Numbered from the stretch's first letter, positions 44,065 through 53,358 are shown. The stretch: DNA of 64,000 nucleotides from Hyphomicrobiales bacterium (GCA_900473175.1 UCKM01000009.1:40175-104174), one strand, 5' to 3'. Translations and numbers: made by a program. The notes: generated by a model from the letters alone, not told the origin.

Positions 44065-45435
44065 ATGTGCGCATCGATCAGCAATTTTGAGAAGTCGAAC
44101 CAGCTGCGCGCTCTGGCGCATGATCTTATCCCGGGTGGTTCCCATACCTATGCCAAGGGCGACGACCAGTATCCCGTCCTGTCGCCCGGCTTCATTGCGC
44201 GGGGTCTGGGCAGCCATGTCTGGGACGTCGACGGCAATGAATACATTGAATACGGAATGGGTAACCGCGCCGTTGGTCTCGGTCATGCCTATGCGCCCGT
44301 GCTTGAGGCGGCCATGCGGCAGCTGCAGCTCGGCTGCAACTTTACGCGGCCCGCCGACATCGAGGTGGAATGCGCAAGGACCTTTCTTGAAACCGTAACC
44401 CGCGCAGACATGGTCAAGTTCTGCAAGGACGGATCTGACGCAACTTCTGGCGCGGTTCGCCTTGCACGCGCCGCAACGGGCCGCGACTACGTCGCCCGCT
44501 GCAGCGATCACCCGTTCTTCTCCGTCGATGACTGGTTCATCGGCACGACGGAAATGAATGCCGGCATTCCTGACGCCGTGCGGGAACTGACGCTTGGCTT
44601 TCAGTACAATAATATCGAAAGCGTGCGCAGCCTGTTCGAGCGGTATCCGGGCAAAGTCGCCTGCCTGATCCTTGAATCATCGCGCGGCGACGATCCTGAG
44701 AACAATTTCCTCCACGAGACCCGCAATCTTTGCCATCGTAACGGCGCCCTCTTCATCCTGGACGAAATGATCACCGGTTTTCGCTGGCATCGTGGCGGGG
44801 CCCAGCAATTCTATCGTATCGAGCCGGATCTGAGCTGTTTCGGCAAGGCGCTCGGCAACGGTTTCTCGATCTCGGCATTAGCCGGCAAACGCGAATTCAT
44901 GGAGCTGGGCGGTCTGGAACAAACGGAACGTCCGCGTGTCTTCCTCCTGTCGACGACGCATGGAGCGGAAACGCACGCCCTGGCCGCCGGGATAGCAACG
45001 ATGCGCATTTACCAGAACGAGCCGGTCATCGAGCACCTCTACGCTCAAGGCCAGGCTTTAAGGGTAGGCATGGCCCAGGCCACGACCCGGCACGGGCTGG
45101 GCGCCTTTGTCAGGCCCACGGGGCGCGCTTGCTGCCTTGCCTATGCGACGCTGGATCAGAACCGCGCCCCATCGCAGGCCTTCCGCACTCTGTTCCTGCA
45201 GGAGACGATCAAGCGTGGCGTTTTGATGCCATCGCTCGTCGTCAGCTATACCCACAGCGATGAGGATGTTGCCAAGACAATCGACGCTATTGATGGAGCG
45301 CTGGGCGTCTACAAGCAGGCCCTCGAAAACGGCGTTGAGAATTATCTTGTTGGACGTCCGTCCGCCGTGGTCTTCCGCCGTTTCAATGCAAAACCGGCAC
45401 CCATGCGCGAAATGGAACTGGCAGCGCATGGCTGA
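44065..45435 (+). CDS. Class-III aminotransferase (glutamate-1-semialdehyde aminomutase-like)
   Basis: The start at 44065 (MCASISNFEKSNQLRALAHD, 456 residues) has TTGAGG upstream. The PLP enzyme shows LIPGGSHTYAKGDDQYP, D233 in ILDEM and the PLP lysine K261 in CFGKALGNG. Heme synthesis is unlikely for this copy given its neighbours; aminotransferases of this group in polysaccharide loci often act on sugar or small-acid precursors. It overlaps the secreted glycosidase-like gene by eight bases, so the two are one transcript. The substrate is not known. Confidence 0.87.
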   Translation: MCASISNFEKSNQLRALAHDLIPGGSHTYAKGDDQYPVLSPGFIARGLGSHVWDVDGNEYIEYGMGNRAVGLGHAYAPVLEAAMRQLQLGCNFTRPADIEVECARTFLETVTRADMVKFCKDGSDATSGAVRLARAATGRDYVARCSDHPFFSVDDWFIGTTEMNAGIPDAVRELTLGFQYNNIESVRSLFERYPGKVACLILESSRGDDPENNFLHETRNLCHRNGALFILDEMITGFRWHRGGAQQFYRIEPDLSCFGKALGNGFSISALAGKREFMELGGLEQTERPRVFLLSTTHGAETHALAAGIATMRIYQNEPVIEHLYAQGQALRVGMAQATTRHGLGAFVRPTGRACCLAYATLDQNRAPSQAFRTLFLQETIKRGVLMPSLVVSYTHSDEDVAKTIDAIDGALGVYKQALENGVENYLVGRPSAVVFRRFNAKPAPMREMELAAHG

Positions 45436-46762
45436 CCTCGTCCAGCGATGTTTTCATCGTCTGTTTGTGGTGCTGCTGTTTGTCTATTCCTTTGCCGCTG
45501 CGGCGCAGCAGCCAGCCTTTCCGCTGCGGGTCGCAGAAAATCACCGCTATCTGGAAGATGCGGCCGGCCGGCAGTTTCTTATTACGGGCGACACCGCGTG
45601 GTCGCTGATCGGTGATCTTTCGCGCGAGGACGCGGAAAAGTATCTCACTGACCGTCAGCGCCGCGGTTTCAATACCATCCTCGTTTCCCTGATCGAGCAC
45701 CGGTTCAGCCGCAATGCGCCCCGCAACTTCTACAGGCGTGCGCCCTTTGAAGCGAATGCCGCGTTCGCCAAACCGAATGATGCTTATTTCGATGATGCCG
45801 AGTGGATTCTGGATCGCGCCCGGCAGCGCGGCTTCCTCGTCCTGCTGACCCCCGCCTATATGGGCGTGAATGCCGGTGAAGGCTGGTTTCAGGAAATGCA
45901 GGCCGCCGGGCCGGACGTGCTCAAATCCTACGGACGGTATCTCGGCCGGCGCTTCGGCAAATTCGACAACATAATCTGGGTCCAGGGCGGCGATTTCGAT
46001 CCGCCGGACAAGGTTCTGGCGAACGCGGTTGCGGAAGGGATTGCCGAGGCGGCCCCCGGCGTGCTTCAGACATTTCATGCCAGCCGCGAAACGGACGTCG
46101 CGATGAACTGGAAGGGCGCTCCGTGGCTCAGCCTCGACACGATCTACACCTATGGCGATGTTGCCGCCAAGGCGCTCAACCGCTACCTGACAGGTCCAGT
46201 CAGTCCCTTTTTTCTAATTGAAGGCATCTACGAGGGAGAACAGGGGGCGAGCGAGGAAACCGTACGGAACATCGCTTACAGCGCCATCCTTTCTGGCGCG
46301 TGCGGCCAGATCTTCGGCAACAATCCCATCTGGCATTTCTACGGACCGGGCGTGCGCGAACAATCCATGGACTGGCCCGAAGCCTTGCATAGCCGCGGTG
46401 CGCAGAGCATGACACACCTCAGAGCCTTCTTCGACACGATCGATTGGTGGACGCTTGCGCCCGAACAGGGAAAACTGCTCGCAGCGCAGGACCCGCTCCT
46501 TCCGGGTTCCGCCATTGGCGGTCGGTCGGCCGATGGAATGCTTTCTGTCATCTACCTGTCCGGCAGGACGGGCGTAGCATTGAAGAGAGATGTCCTGCCA
46601 GAAGCGATGCATGCGCGTTGGTTCGATCCCTCGTCGGGGAAATATGCCAAGGCGGCCGGTAAACCGACCGGCGAAGCGAATACCTTGATTTTCGAGACTC
46701 CGCGAAAGCGAAACGCCGCGAATTTCAGCGATTGGCTGCTTGTCGTAACGGCCGATGGGTAA
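45428..46762 (+). CDS. Secreted DUF4038 glycoside-hydrolase-like protein
   Basis: The 444-residue protein has a signal peptide (residues 1-25, hydrophobic VVLLFVYSFAAAAQQ) and a DUF4038/apiosidase-like barrel. Visible pieces are FLITGDTAWSLIG near the N-terminus, HRFSRNAPRNFY, IIWVQGGDFDPP in the middle, FFLIEGIYEGEQGA with likely catalytic acids, and a C-terminal beta domain. Such proteins trim or remodel glycans outside the cytoplasm. Its start lies within the end of the aminotransferase gene. Inside a polysaccharide locus it may shorten or edit the product. Confidence 0.8.
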   Translation: MADLVQRCFHRLFVVLLFVYSFAAAAQQPAFPLRVAENHRYLEDAAGRQFLITGDTAWSLIGDLSREDAEKYLTDRQRRGFNTILVSLIEHRFSRNAPRNFYRRAPFEANAAFAKPNDAYFDDAEWILDRARQRGFLVLLTPAYMGVNAGEGWFQEMQAAGPDVLKSYGRYLGRRFGKFDNIIWVQGGDFDPPDKVLANAVAEGIAEAAPGVLQTFHASRETDVAMNWKGAPWLSLDTIYTYGDVAAKALNRYLTGPVSPFFLIEGIYEGEQGASEETVRNIAYSAILSGACGQIFGNNPIWHFYGPGVREQSMDWPEALHSRGAQSMTHLRAFFDTIDWWTLAPEQGKLLAAQDPLLPGSAIGGRSADGMLSVIYLSGRTGVALKRDVLPEAMHARWFDPSSGKYAKAAGKPTGEANTLIFETPRKRNAANFSDWLLVVTADG

Positions 46763-46916
46763 TGCCAAGGTGTCACGGTTACGTCAGATCGGGCAAAAGG
46801 CGTAGTGCACCTGCCGAAAGTTTAGCCCCAATCCTCCGAACTCCTCTCTCGCTGTAAAAACCGCCCGGAAGTACCGTTTCACCAGCAAAATCCATATCGC
46901 AAAAGGATCGGAAACA

Positions 46917-47987
46917 ATGAAAGTACTCGTAACAGGACATCGTGGTTACATTGGATCGGTCATGGTGCCCTTCCTGATGAAAGCGGGACATGAAGTCCAT
47001 GGTTACGACGCCGAGCTCTACCGCAGTTGCACCTATGCGCCCGGAGGCTCGATCAAGGACGTACCAGGCATTTGCAAGGATGTGCGCGACGTTGAAGTCG
47101 GCGACCTCAAGGGTTTCGACGCGGTCATCCACCTTGCCGCCCTCTCGAACGATCCTCTGAGCAACCTCAACCCCGATATCACCTATGAGATCAATCACCG
47201 CGGCAGCGTCAAATTCGCCGAAACGGCGAAGAAGGCCGGTGTGCCGCGTTTCCTCTTCGCTTCGTCCTGCAGCAATTACGGCAAATCCGGCGAAGGCATG
47301 ATCGACGAGACCGGCGAACTCAATCCGGTCACCGCCTATGGGTCTTCGAAGGTTCTTGCCGAGAAAGACATCGCCAAACTTGCGGACGGTAACTTCACGC
47401 CGACCTATCTGCGGCCTGCCACAGCCTATGGTCTGTCACCGATGCTTCGCTTCGATATCGTCCTCAACAATCTGGTCGCCTGGGCGGTTACCGAGGGTGT
47501 TATCCTGCTCAAATCCGATGGTTCGCCGTGGCGCCCGATCGTCCATATCGAAGATATTTCGCGCGCCTTCCTGGCCGCCATGGAGGCACCGAAGGACAAG
47601 GTACACAACGAGGCGTTCAACGTCGGTCAGTCCGCGCATAACTACCGCATCCGGGAAATCGCCGAAATCGTCGCGCAAGTCGTTCCGGGTTGCAAACTTG
47701 AATTTGCCGAAGGTGCGGGTCCCGATACTAGGTCCTACCGCGTCAGTTTCGAAAAGATCGCGCGGGTGCTGCCGGCGTTCAAACCGGCCTGGGATGCACG
47801 GGCAGGTGCTGAGCAGCTCCACGCGGCCTATACCAGCGCCGGACTGACATTGCAGGAATTTGAAGGGCCGCGATACCAGCGCATCGCCAACATCCGCAAG
47901 TCGCTCGATGAGGGCACGCTCAACCAGAGCTTGCGCCGTGTCCCGTCTTCGAGCAGGTATCCAGCGTTGGCGGACGCAGTTGTATGA
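46917..47987 (+). CDS. NAD-dependent sugar-nucleotide epimerase/dehydratase (SDR)
   Basis: The 356-residue extended SDR has GHRGYIG at 7-13, the SSCSNYG active-site serine region at 116-122 and Y141-x3-K145 (YGSSK). It acts on a nucleotide-linked sugar. The SSCSNYG variant is different from the TDEVFG of RfbB-type 4,6-dehydratases, so it is more likely an epimerase or reductase-like member, though the exact reaction is unknown. AAAAGGA precedes the ATG. The DUF4910-type gene follows after 16 bases. Confidence 0.85.
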   Translation: MKVLVTGHRGYIGSVMVPFLMKAGHEVHGYDAELYRSCTYAPGGSIKDVPGICKDVRDVEVGDLKGFDAVIHLAALSNDPLSNLNPDITYEINHRGSVKFAETAKKAGVPRFLFASSCSNYGKSGEGMIDETGELNPVTAYGSSKVLAEKDIAKLADGNFTPTYLRPATAYGLSPMLRFDIVLNNLVAWAVTEGVILLKSDGSPWRPIVHIEDISRAFLAAMEAPKDKVHNEAFNVGQSAHNYRIREIAEIVAQVVPGCKLEFAEGAGPDTRSYRVSFEKIARVLPAFKPAWDARAGAEQLHAAYTSAGLTLQEFEGPRYQRIANIRKSLDEGTLNQSLRRVPSSSRYPALADAVV

Positions 47988-48003
47988 CAGCAAAGCACAT
48001 GCC

Positions 48004-49365
48004 ATGAACAGCTTTATGGTCTCGTTCGATAACATCAGATCGTCGGCCGACGCAGAAGTGGATGTGGGTATCCGCATCTACGCGTTAGCTGCCCGTCTCT
48101 ACCCTATCTGCCGCAGCATTACCGGGGATGGCGTGCGCAAGACGTTGCATATTCTTGGCCAGCAGATCGACCTTACCCAGCATGAAGTTCCCACCGGAAC
48201 GCAGGTGCTGGATTGGACGGTGCCGCAGGAATGGAATATCCGCGACGCATACATCAAGGATCCGTCTGGCCGGAAGGTGGTGGATTTCAGGGACCACAAT
48301 CTGCATGTCCTCGGCTACAGCCAGGCCGTGCATCGAAAGATGCCGCTCAGCGAGCTTAGATCCCATATTCATACCCTGCCGGCCCAGCCGGATCTCATTC
48401 CGTACAGAACGTCCTACTATAGTGACCAGTGGGGCTTCTGCATGGCCCACAACAGGTTTCTCGAACTCGAGGACGGCGAGTACGAGGTCATGATCGATGC
48501 GGAGAAATCCGACGGCCATTTGACCTATGGCGAGTATTTCCACAAGGGATCGTCTGATCGGGATGTACTCCTCTCAGCACATATCTGCCACCCTTCGCTT
48601 GCCAATGACAATTGCTCCGGCCTTGCCCTGCTTGCCTGCCTCGCCAGGGCCCTGCGTTCGCGGCAGACTCGTTACAATTACCGGTTCCTGTTCGCGCCCG
48701 GCACGATCGGTGCACTCACCTGGCTTGCCCGCAACGAGGACGCGGTAGCGCGCATCGAACACGGGTTGATCGTCTCCTGCGTGGGGGACGGCGGCGGTCC
48801 GAACTATAAACGCAGCCGCCGCGGCAATGCTGCTATCGATCAGGCGATGCACTATGTGCTGAACGCTGGGGGCCGGAAGGGCACGATCCAGGATTTCAGC
48901 CCCTATGGCTATGACGAGAGGCAATATTGTTCACCCGGCTTCAACCTGCCGGTCGGCCTTTTCCAGCGCAATGCCTTCGGCACCTTCCCGGAATACCACA
49001 CATCCGCCGACAACCTGGATTTCATCGCGCCCGAACATCTCGCCTCATCCTATCGAATGATCATGGAGGCGATCGATATTCTCGAGCTGAACTGGACTCC
49101 GATCAATCTTTTCCCCAAGGGCGAACCGCAGCTCGGGCGGCGCGGTCTCTATTCCGCGCTCGGCGGCGACAAGGCAGCCGGCGAGACCGCCATGGCCTAT
49201 CTCTGGGTACTCAACCTGGCTGACGGCAACCACTCGCTCCTCGATATTGCCGAGCGTTCGGGCATGTCGTTCCGCGACATTGTCCGTGCCGCGCAGCTAC
49301 TTCTGGCAAATGGTCTTCTCGCCGAAGCGCCAGCGGAGAAATCAGCCGGCAGCCTAGCCAAGTAG
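48004..49365 (+). CDS. DUF4910-type aminopeptidase-like protein in a sugar cluster
   Basis: The 453-residue protein has the DUF4910/DUF2172 layout. An M28-aminopeptidase-like core carries potential metal ligands H193 and H196 (AHICHPSLANDN), D202, E330, H332 and D336 (EYHTSADN), and a winged-helix-like C-terminal part lies at about 390-445. It starts at 48004, 16 bases after the SDR. Family members occur often beside sugar-nucleotide genes, but no reaction is established that I can cite. It ends overlapping tail-to-tail by 12 bases with the RfbC-like gene on the minus strand. Confidence 0.85.
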   Translation: MNSFMVSFDNIRSSADAEVDVGIRIYALAARLYPICRSITGDGVRKTLHILGQQIDLTQHEVPTGTQVLDWTVPQEWNIRDAYIKDPSGRKVVDFRDHNLHVLGYSQAVHRKMPLSELRSHIHTLPAQPDLIPYRTSYYSDQWGFCMAHNRFLELEDGEYEVMIDAEKSDGHLTYGEYFHKGSSDRDVLLSAHICHPSLANDNCSGLALLACLARALRSRQTRYNYRFLFAPGTIGALTWLARNEDAVARIEHGLIVSCVGDGGGPNYKRSRRGNAAIDQAMHYVLNAGGRKGTIQDFSPYGYDERQYCSPGFNLPVGLFQRNAFGTFPEYHTSADNLDFIAPEHLASSYRMIMEAIDILELNWTPINLFPKGEPQLGRRGLYSALGGDKAAGETAMAYLWVLNLADGNHSLLDIAERSGMSFRDIVRAAQLLLANGLLAEAPAEKSAGSLAK

Positions 49366-49881
49366 CGGCCACGCCTGGTCTTTCACCGACAAAACTGTTG
49401 GCGTCGCCGGCCAGTCGATGCCAAAGGCCGGATCGTCCCATCTGACGCCCGTCGAAGCCTCGGGATTGTAGAATTCTGAAATGAGATAGGAAACGACAGC
49501 GTCTTCGCTCAGTGTCTGAAATCCGTGGGCGAATCCCTTGGGGATATAGAGCCGCCGGTTGTTGGCCTCGGAGAGTTCATACGCCGTCCAGCGCCGGTAG
49601 TCCGGTGAATCCGGCCGAAGGTCGATGATCGTATCCATGATCGCGCCGCGGATACACGAAACCACCTTGACCTCGGTGTGCGGCGCCTTCTGGAAGTGCA
49701 TTCCCCGCAACGTGTGCTTCGTTACCGAATGGGAAACGCTGTGTTGCACGAACGTGGTTTCGAGCCCGTGTTCCTTGAATTCATTTACGCAGAATGTGCG
49801 GGCAAACGATCCCCGTTCGTCGGAGATCGGCAATGCCTCGATCAACCACGCACCATTCAATTCCGTTTCGGTAAATCGCAT
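49354..49881 (-). CDS. RfbC-like sugar 3,5-epimerase (second copy)
   Basis: The 175-residue cupin resembles RfbC but is clearly distinct from the copy at 29783. It keeps the catalytic H62 (LRGMHFQ), and Y138 sits in EFYNPEAS, matching the family tyrosine. It is convergent with the DUF4910 gene and divergent from the methyltransferase. Its neighbours include a cytidylyltransferase, so it may act on a CDP- rather than dTDP-sugar. The donor nucleotide is not readable from sequence. Confidence 0.85.
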   Translation of the reverse strand: MRFTETELNGAWLIEALPISDERGSFARTFCVNEFKEHGLETTFVQHSVSHSVTKHTLRGMHFQKAPHTEVKVVSCIRGAIMDTIIDLRPDSPDYRRWTAYELSEANNRRLYIPKGFAHGFQTLSEDAVVSYLISEFYNPEASTGVRWDDPAFGIDWPATPTVLSVKDQAWPLLG

Positions 49882-50225
49882 TATGCTTCGTCCTGGTTGC
49901 GGCCGTCCATGGCCGCGATGTGAGGCTCGATCTTGTCAAACTCTCGGCGACAGCGAAACTCCCAATTAGAGGTAGCTTGCGCGCGATAGCGTCGCTGGTG
50001 CGGTCCTTCCCCGCCTCTCGAAATGTCAGCCGGAGGCCCGAGTCGCACTCCGTTTGAGGGACGGTTGCCATGCACGTTCCACCGTTCGGATGACCCTACT
50101 GATCGCATTGTCATATCGCCCATAAAGAGCAGAGGCCGTACCTTCAGGGTCACACATGATGATCAGGCGTTGGAGAATCTTGTTCCGGGCGCAGTGATCC
50201 CGTTCAGCGAAACAGGAGCGAAGGC
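49882..50225. other. Divergent promoter region
   Basis: The 344 bases between the RfbC-like start and the methyltransferase start hold no well-supported gene. A 68-residue plus frame (50023-50229) ends overlapping the methyltransferase ATG by four bases but has no ribosome binding site and odd composition. The methyltransferase has its own ACAGGAG upstream. Confidence 0.4.
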
Positions 50226-51521
50226 ATGAATATCCAGACCAGAACTCTCCTATTGGCCAACCGCCCGAGCGAGAAGGTTCACTTCTGCCGCCTGTGCGGC
50301 ACCGGTTTGAAGCACACGTTCATCGACCTTGGTATGTCGCCGCCCTGTGAGAGTTTCGTTCCGCGTGAACAGATCGATTCGATGGAAGCCTATTACCCGC
50401 TCCACGTCTTCGTTTGCGAAGAATGCCTGCTCGTGCAGCTGAAGGAATATGTCAGCCCTCAAGCGATCTTCGAAGAATATGCATATTTCTCCTCCTATTC
50501 GACCAGCTGGGTCGCGCACGCCAAGAAATATTGCCATCAGATGGCGCGCCAGCTGGAACTCAACCGGAACAGTCTTGTCGTCGAGCTCGCCAGTAATGAC
50601 GGATACCTGCTGCAACACTTCATTCCGCTGAATGTGCCCGTGCTTGGCGTCGAGCCTGCTGCGAACGTCGCCAAGGTGGCCATCGAAAAGGGCGTTCCGA
50701 CCCGCGTCGAATTCTTCGGCGAGAAATATGCGCAGGAGCTTGTCGATGAGGGTCTGCGCGCCGACCTTATCGTTGGCAACAACGTGCTTGCGCAGGTTCC
50801 CGACCTTAATGATTTCGTTGCCGGCATGAAGCTGCTCCTGAAGCCCGAGGGCGTTATCACACTGGAATTTCCGCACATTGAGAAGCTGATCGCCGAGAAC
50901 CAGTTCGATACGATCTATCACGAGCACTTCTCGTACTTCTCATTGCTCACGATCGAGCACATGGCCAAGAAGCACGGGCTGAAGGTTATCGATGTCGAAG
51001 AACTCGTCACCCATGGCGGCTCGCTGCGCGTGCATCTTGCTCACCAGACAAGCGCCCGTGCAACCGGGCCGAGCGTCGCCCGGGTGCTCAACAATGAAAT
51101 CAAGGCTGGCCTCGACACGATCGGCGTCTACACCTCGTTCGTGGAGCAGGCCCGCAAGGTCAAGCGCGAGCTCCTGTCCTTCCTGATCGAGGCAAAGGAA
51201 TCCGGCAAGTCTATCTGCGGCTACGGCGCGCCCGGCAAGGGCAACACGCTGCTCAACTATTGCGGCATAGGTCCGGATTTCCTCGACTTCACGGTCGACA
51301 GGAACCCGTACAAGCATGGTCGATATACGCCCGGCATGCACATTCCTATCGAGCCCGTCGAAGCAATCGACCTGATGAAACCCGACTATATCCTGATCTT
51401 GCCCTGGAACCTCAAGGACGAGATCGTTGCACAGATGCGCCATGTCCAGGAATGGGGGGCCAAATTCGTCGTCCCGATCCCAGGCGTAAGCGTCATCGAC
51501 CCGAAGGAGCTGAAGCCATGA
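50226..51521 (+). CDS. Zinc-containing NDP-sugar C-methyltransferase
   Basis: The 431-residue enzyme has the two-domain build of NDP-hexose C-methyltransferases (TylC3/NovU type). A zinc-binding N-terminus has C21, C24, C64 and C67 (CRLCGTG and CEECLL), the AdoMet motif VVELASNDGYLLQ follows, and the C-terminal Methyltransf_14 part includes GYGAPGKGNTLLNYCG. Such enzymes add a methyl branch to a 4-keto sugar. ACAGGAG precedes the ATG. Its stop overlaps the cytidylyltransferase start by four bases. Confidence 0.92.
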   Translation: MNIQTRTLLLANRPSEKVHFCRLCGTGLKHTFIDLGMSPPCESFVPREQIDSMEAYYPLHVFVCEECLLVQLKEYVSPQAIFEEYAYFSSYSTSWVAHAKKYCHQMARQLELNRNSLVVELASNDGYLLQHFIPLNVPVLGVEPAANVAKVAIEKGVPTRVEFFGEKYAQELVDEGLRADLIVGNNVLAQVPDLNDFVAGMKLLLKPEGVITLEFPHIEKLIAENQFDTIYHEHFSYFSLLTIEHMAKKHGLKVIDVEELVTHGGSLRVHLAHQTSARATGPSVARVLNNEIKAGLDTIGVYTSFVEQARKVKRELLSFLIEAKESGKSICGYGAPGKGNTLLNYCGIGPDFLDFTVDRNPYKHGRYTPGMHIPIEPVEAIDLMKPDYILILPWNLKDEIVAQMRHVQEWGAKFVVPIPGVSVIDPKELKP

Positions 51522-52330
51522 AAGTCGTTCTGTTCTGCGGCGGAATGGGCACCCGCATCCGCGAATATTCGGAGAACGTGCCAAAGCCGATGATCCCGCT
51601 CGGGTCCCAGCCAATCCTGCGGCACGTAATGCAATATTACGCAGATTACGGCCATGACGATTTCGTCCTTTGCCTCGGCTACAAGGCCAATGTCGTCAAG
51701 GACTTCTTCCTGAATGTTCGCCCGCAGACATTTTCCGACTGCGTCGTCAGCGGCAATGGCAATGTGGAACTGCTTGGCGAGTCCCAGAAGGACTGGCGGA
51801 TCTCACTGATCGATACCGGCATATGGCGCAACATCGGCGAACGCCTGTGGGCGGTTCGCGATCAGGTACGCAACGAGCGCATGTTCCTGGCAAATTACAG
51901 CGATGGCCTGACCAATGTCGATCTGGACGATATGATCGAAAAATTCGAAGCGAGCGGCAAGATCGCCTGCTTCCTGGCCGTACGCCCGCCACTCACCTAC
52001 CACCTGGCGGATATCGCGGACGACGGCCGCGTCCGCGAGTTCCGGTCATCGGACCGTTCGGACATCTGGATCAATGGCGGCTACTTCCTCTTCCGCCGCG
52101 AGATCTTCGATTACATGCGCGAATCCGAGGAACTCGTGCTTGAACCTTTCGGCCGGCTGATCGCCGATGACATGCTGATGGCCTACAAGCATGAAGGCTT
52201 CTGGCGCTCCATGGATACGCTCCGCGACTGGCAGGCGCTCCAGGAAATGGTCGAGCGCGGCGAGATGCCTTGGACAGTCCATGGCACCGCAAAGGATAAT
52301 ACCAATATCCGCATGGTAAAGGCACTATGA
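51518..52330 (+). CDS. Glucose-1-phosphate cytidylyltransferase
   Basis: The 270-residue nucleotidyltransferase resembles RfbF, which makes CDP-glucose for 3,6-dideoxy or branched sugars. The nucleotide site FCGGMGTRIREYSENVPKPM is followed by the family sequences LGSQPILRHVMQYYADYGH and DFVLCLGYKANVVKDFF. The ATG overlaps the methyltransferase stop, and the PIG-L gene starts four bases before its own stop. A CDP-glucose 4,6-dehydratase is not seen nearby, so the pathway is unusual or uses an enzyme elsewhere. Confidence 0.92.
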   Translation: MKVVLFCGGMGTRIREYSENVPKPMIPLGSQPILRHVMQYYADYGHDDFVLCLGYKANVVKDFFLNVRPQTFSDCVVSGNGNVELLGESQKDWRISLIDTGIWRNIGERLWAVRDQVRNERMFLANYSDGLTNVDLDDMIEKFEASGKIACFLAVRPPLTYHLADIADDGRVREFRSSDRSDIWINGGYFLFRREIFDYMRESEELVLEPFGRLIADDMLMAYKHEGFWRSMDTLRDWQALQEMVERGEMPWTVHGTAKDNTNIRMVKAL

Positions 52331-52986
52331 AGCATCTGCCCCTGGCGAGACGCGGCGAGCGTCTGTCGATCCTATGCCTTGGCGCCCATTCGGATGATAT
52401 AGAGATCGGCGCAGGCGGTACGATCCTCAGTCTGATTTCGGAAGGCGTCCTCGTCGACGTCCACTGGTGCGTGCTGAGCGCGCCAGGCATCCGCGCACGC
52501 GAGGCCAACGACTCGGCGGTGTCATTTCTGCAGGGCGCCGCGTCCTACATGATCGACCTCGGTCAGTTCGAAGACAGTTACTTTCCCAATCAGAGCCGCG
52601 AGATCAAGCAATGGCTGACAGCCTTGCGCGACAGGGTCTCACCCGATGTGATCTTCACCCACTCACGCGACGACGCCCACCAGGATCATCGGGAAGTCAA
52701 CCGCCTTACCACGAACATTTTCCGCGACCACCTCGTCCTCGAATATGAGATCCCCAAATGGGACGGTGACCTTGGACAGCACAATACCTATGTGCCGCTG
52801 ACCGCGGCCGTCATGGATCGCAAGATTGAATTACTGATGAAGCACTTCGGCACGCAGCGGTCGAAGGACTGGTTCGACGAATTGACCTTCAAAGGCCTCG
52901 CCCGCCTGCGCGGCATGGAGTGCCGGGCCGAGGAACGTTTTGCTGAGGCGTTCACCAGCCGGAAGCTCGCTATCACTATCGCGTGA
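52327..52986 (+). CDS. PIG-L/LmbE-family N-deacetylase
   Basis: The 219-residue protein shows the zinc site of N-acetyl-sugar deacetylases: H21, D23 and D24 (LGAHSDDIEIG) and the later H118, D120 and H121 (DDAHQDHREV). It probably removes an acyl group from an amino sugar or related substrate. It overlaps the cytidylyltransferase by four bases and ends the plus-strand sugar-nucleotide block. With the aminotransferase it points to an amino sugar. Confidence 0.88.
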   Translation: MKHLPLARRGERLSILCLGAHSDDIEIGAGGTILSLISEGVLVDVHWCVLSAPGIRAREANDSAVSFLQGAASYMIDLGQFEDSYFPNQSREIKQWLTALRDRVSPDVIFTHSRDDAHQDHREVNRLTTNIFRDHLVLEYEIPKWDGDLGQHNTYVPLTAAVMDRKIELLMKHFGTQRSKDWFDELTFKGLARLRGMECRAEERFAEAFTSRKLAITIA

Positions 52987-53358
52987 TACAGAAACGCTGA
53001 TTTCACCCTTCATTTGCCGGTTCAAAGCATCAAATTGCAGAATCGACCCGCGAATGCGGCCGGTTGCTGCCGATTCAGTCTAGAATCAAGTATAAAGCTG
53101 TCCTTATATGCTTAGCTCCGAGGCGAATTCTCTTAGTTATAACTAAACATCGGCATCGACGAATTAATCCCGCTTAGGTCATAGACTTATTGCCGACTAC
53201 GCCGGCGCGTTTTCCCCAATCGAAGGAATTACCCAAGGATTAAAGACACTAACAAACAAAACGCGTAAATTGAAAACTGTGAAAAGAAGTGCGGCTGGGC
53301 GCAACTGAATGCGTTCAATATATCAACTCGCAACAAATATAAAAATTGGGGAAGTAAA
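52987..53358. other. AT-rich intergenic region before the regulator
   Basis: No gene is supported here. The stretch is visibly AT-richer than its surroundings and contains the TTAGTTATAACTAA palindrome at 53133-53146 and an AT-rich segment (AATATAT) near 53317. It probably carries the promoter and operators of the regulator that follows. Confidence 0.5.
53133..53146. promoter_or_regulatory. Perfect palindrome TTAGTTATAACTAA
   Basis: This 14-base exact palindrome lies about 213 bases upstream of the LuxR-type regulator start and 147 bases after the PIG-L stop. LuxR-family dimers bind palindromes of similar length, so it could be an autoregulatory site. That link is inferred. Confidence 0.4.

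Noticed and set aside
50023..50229. 68-residue plus frame overlapping the methyltransferase start by four bases
   Set aside because: No ribosome binding site and a composition without predicted structure; the methyltransferase has its own site, so the overlap is probably chance.
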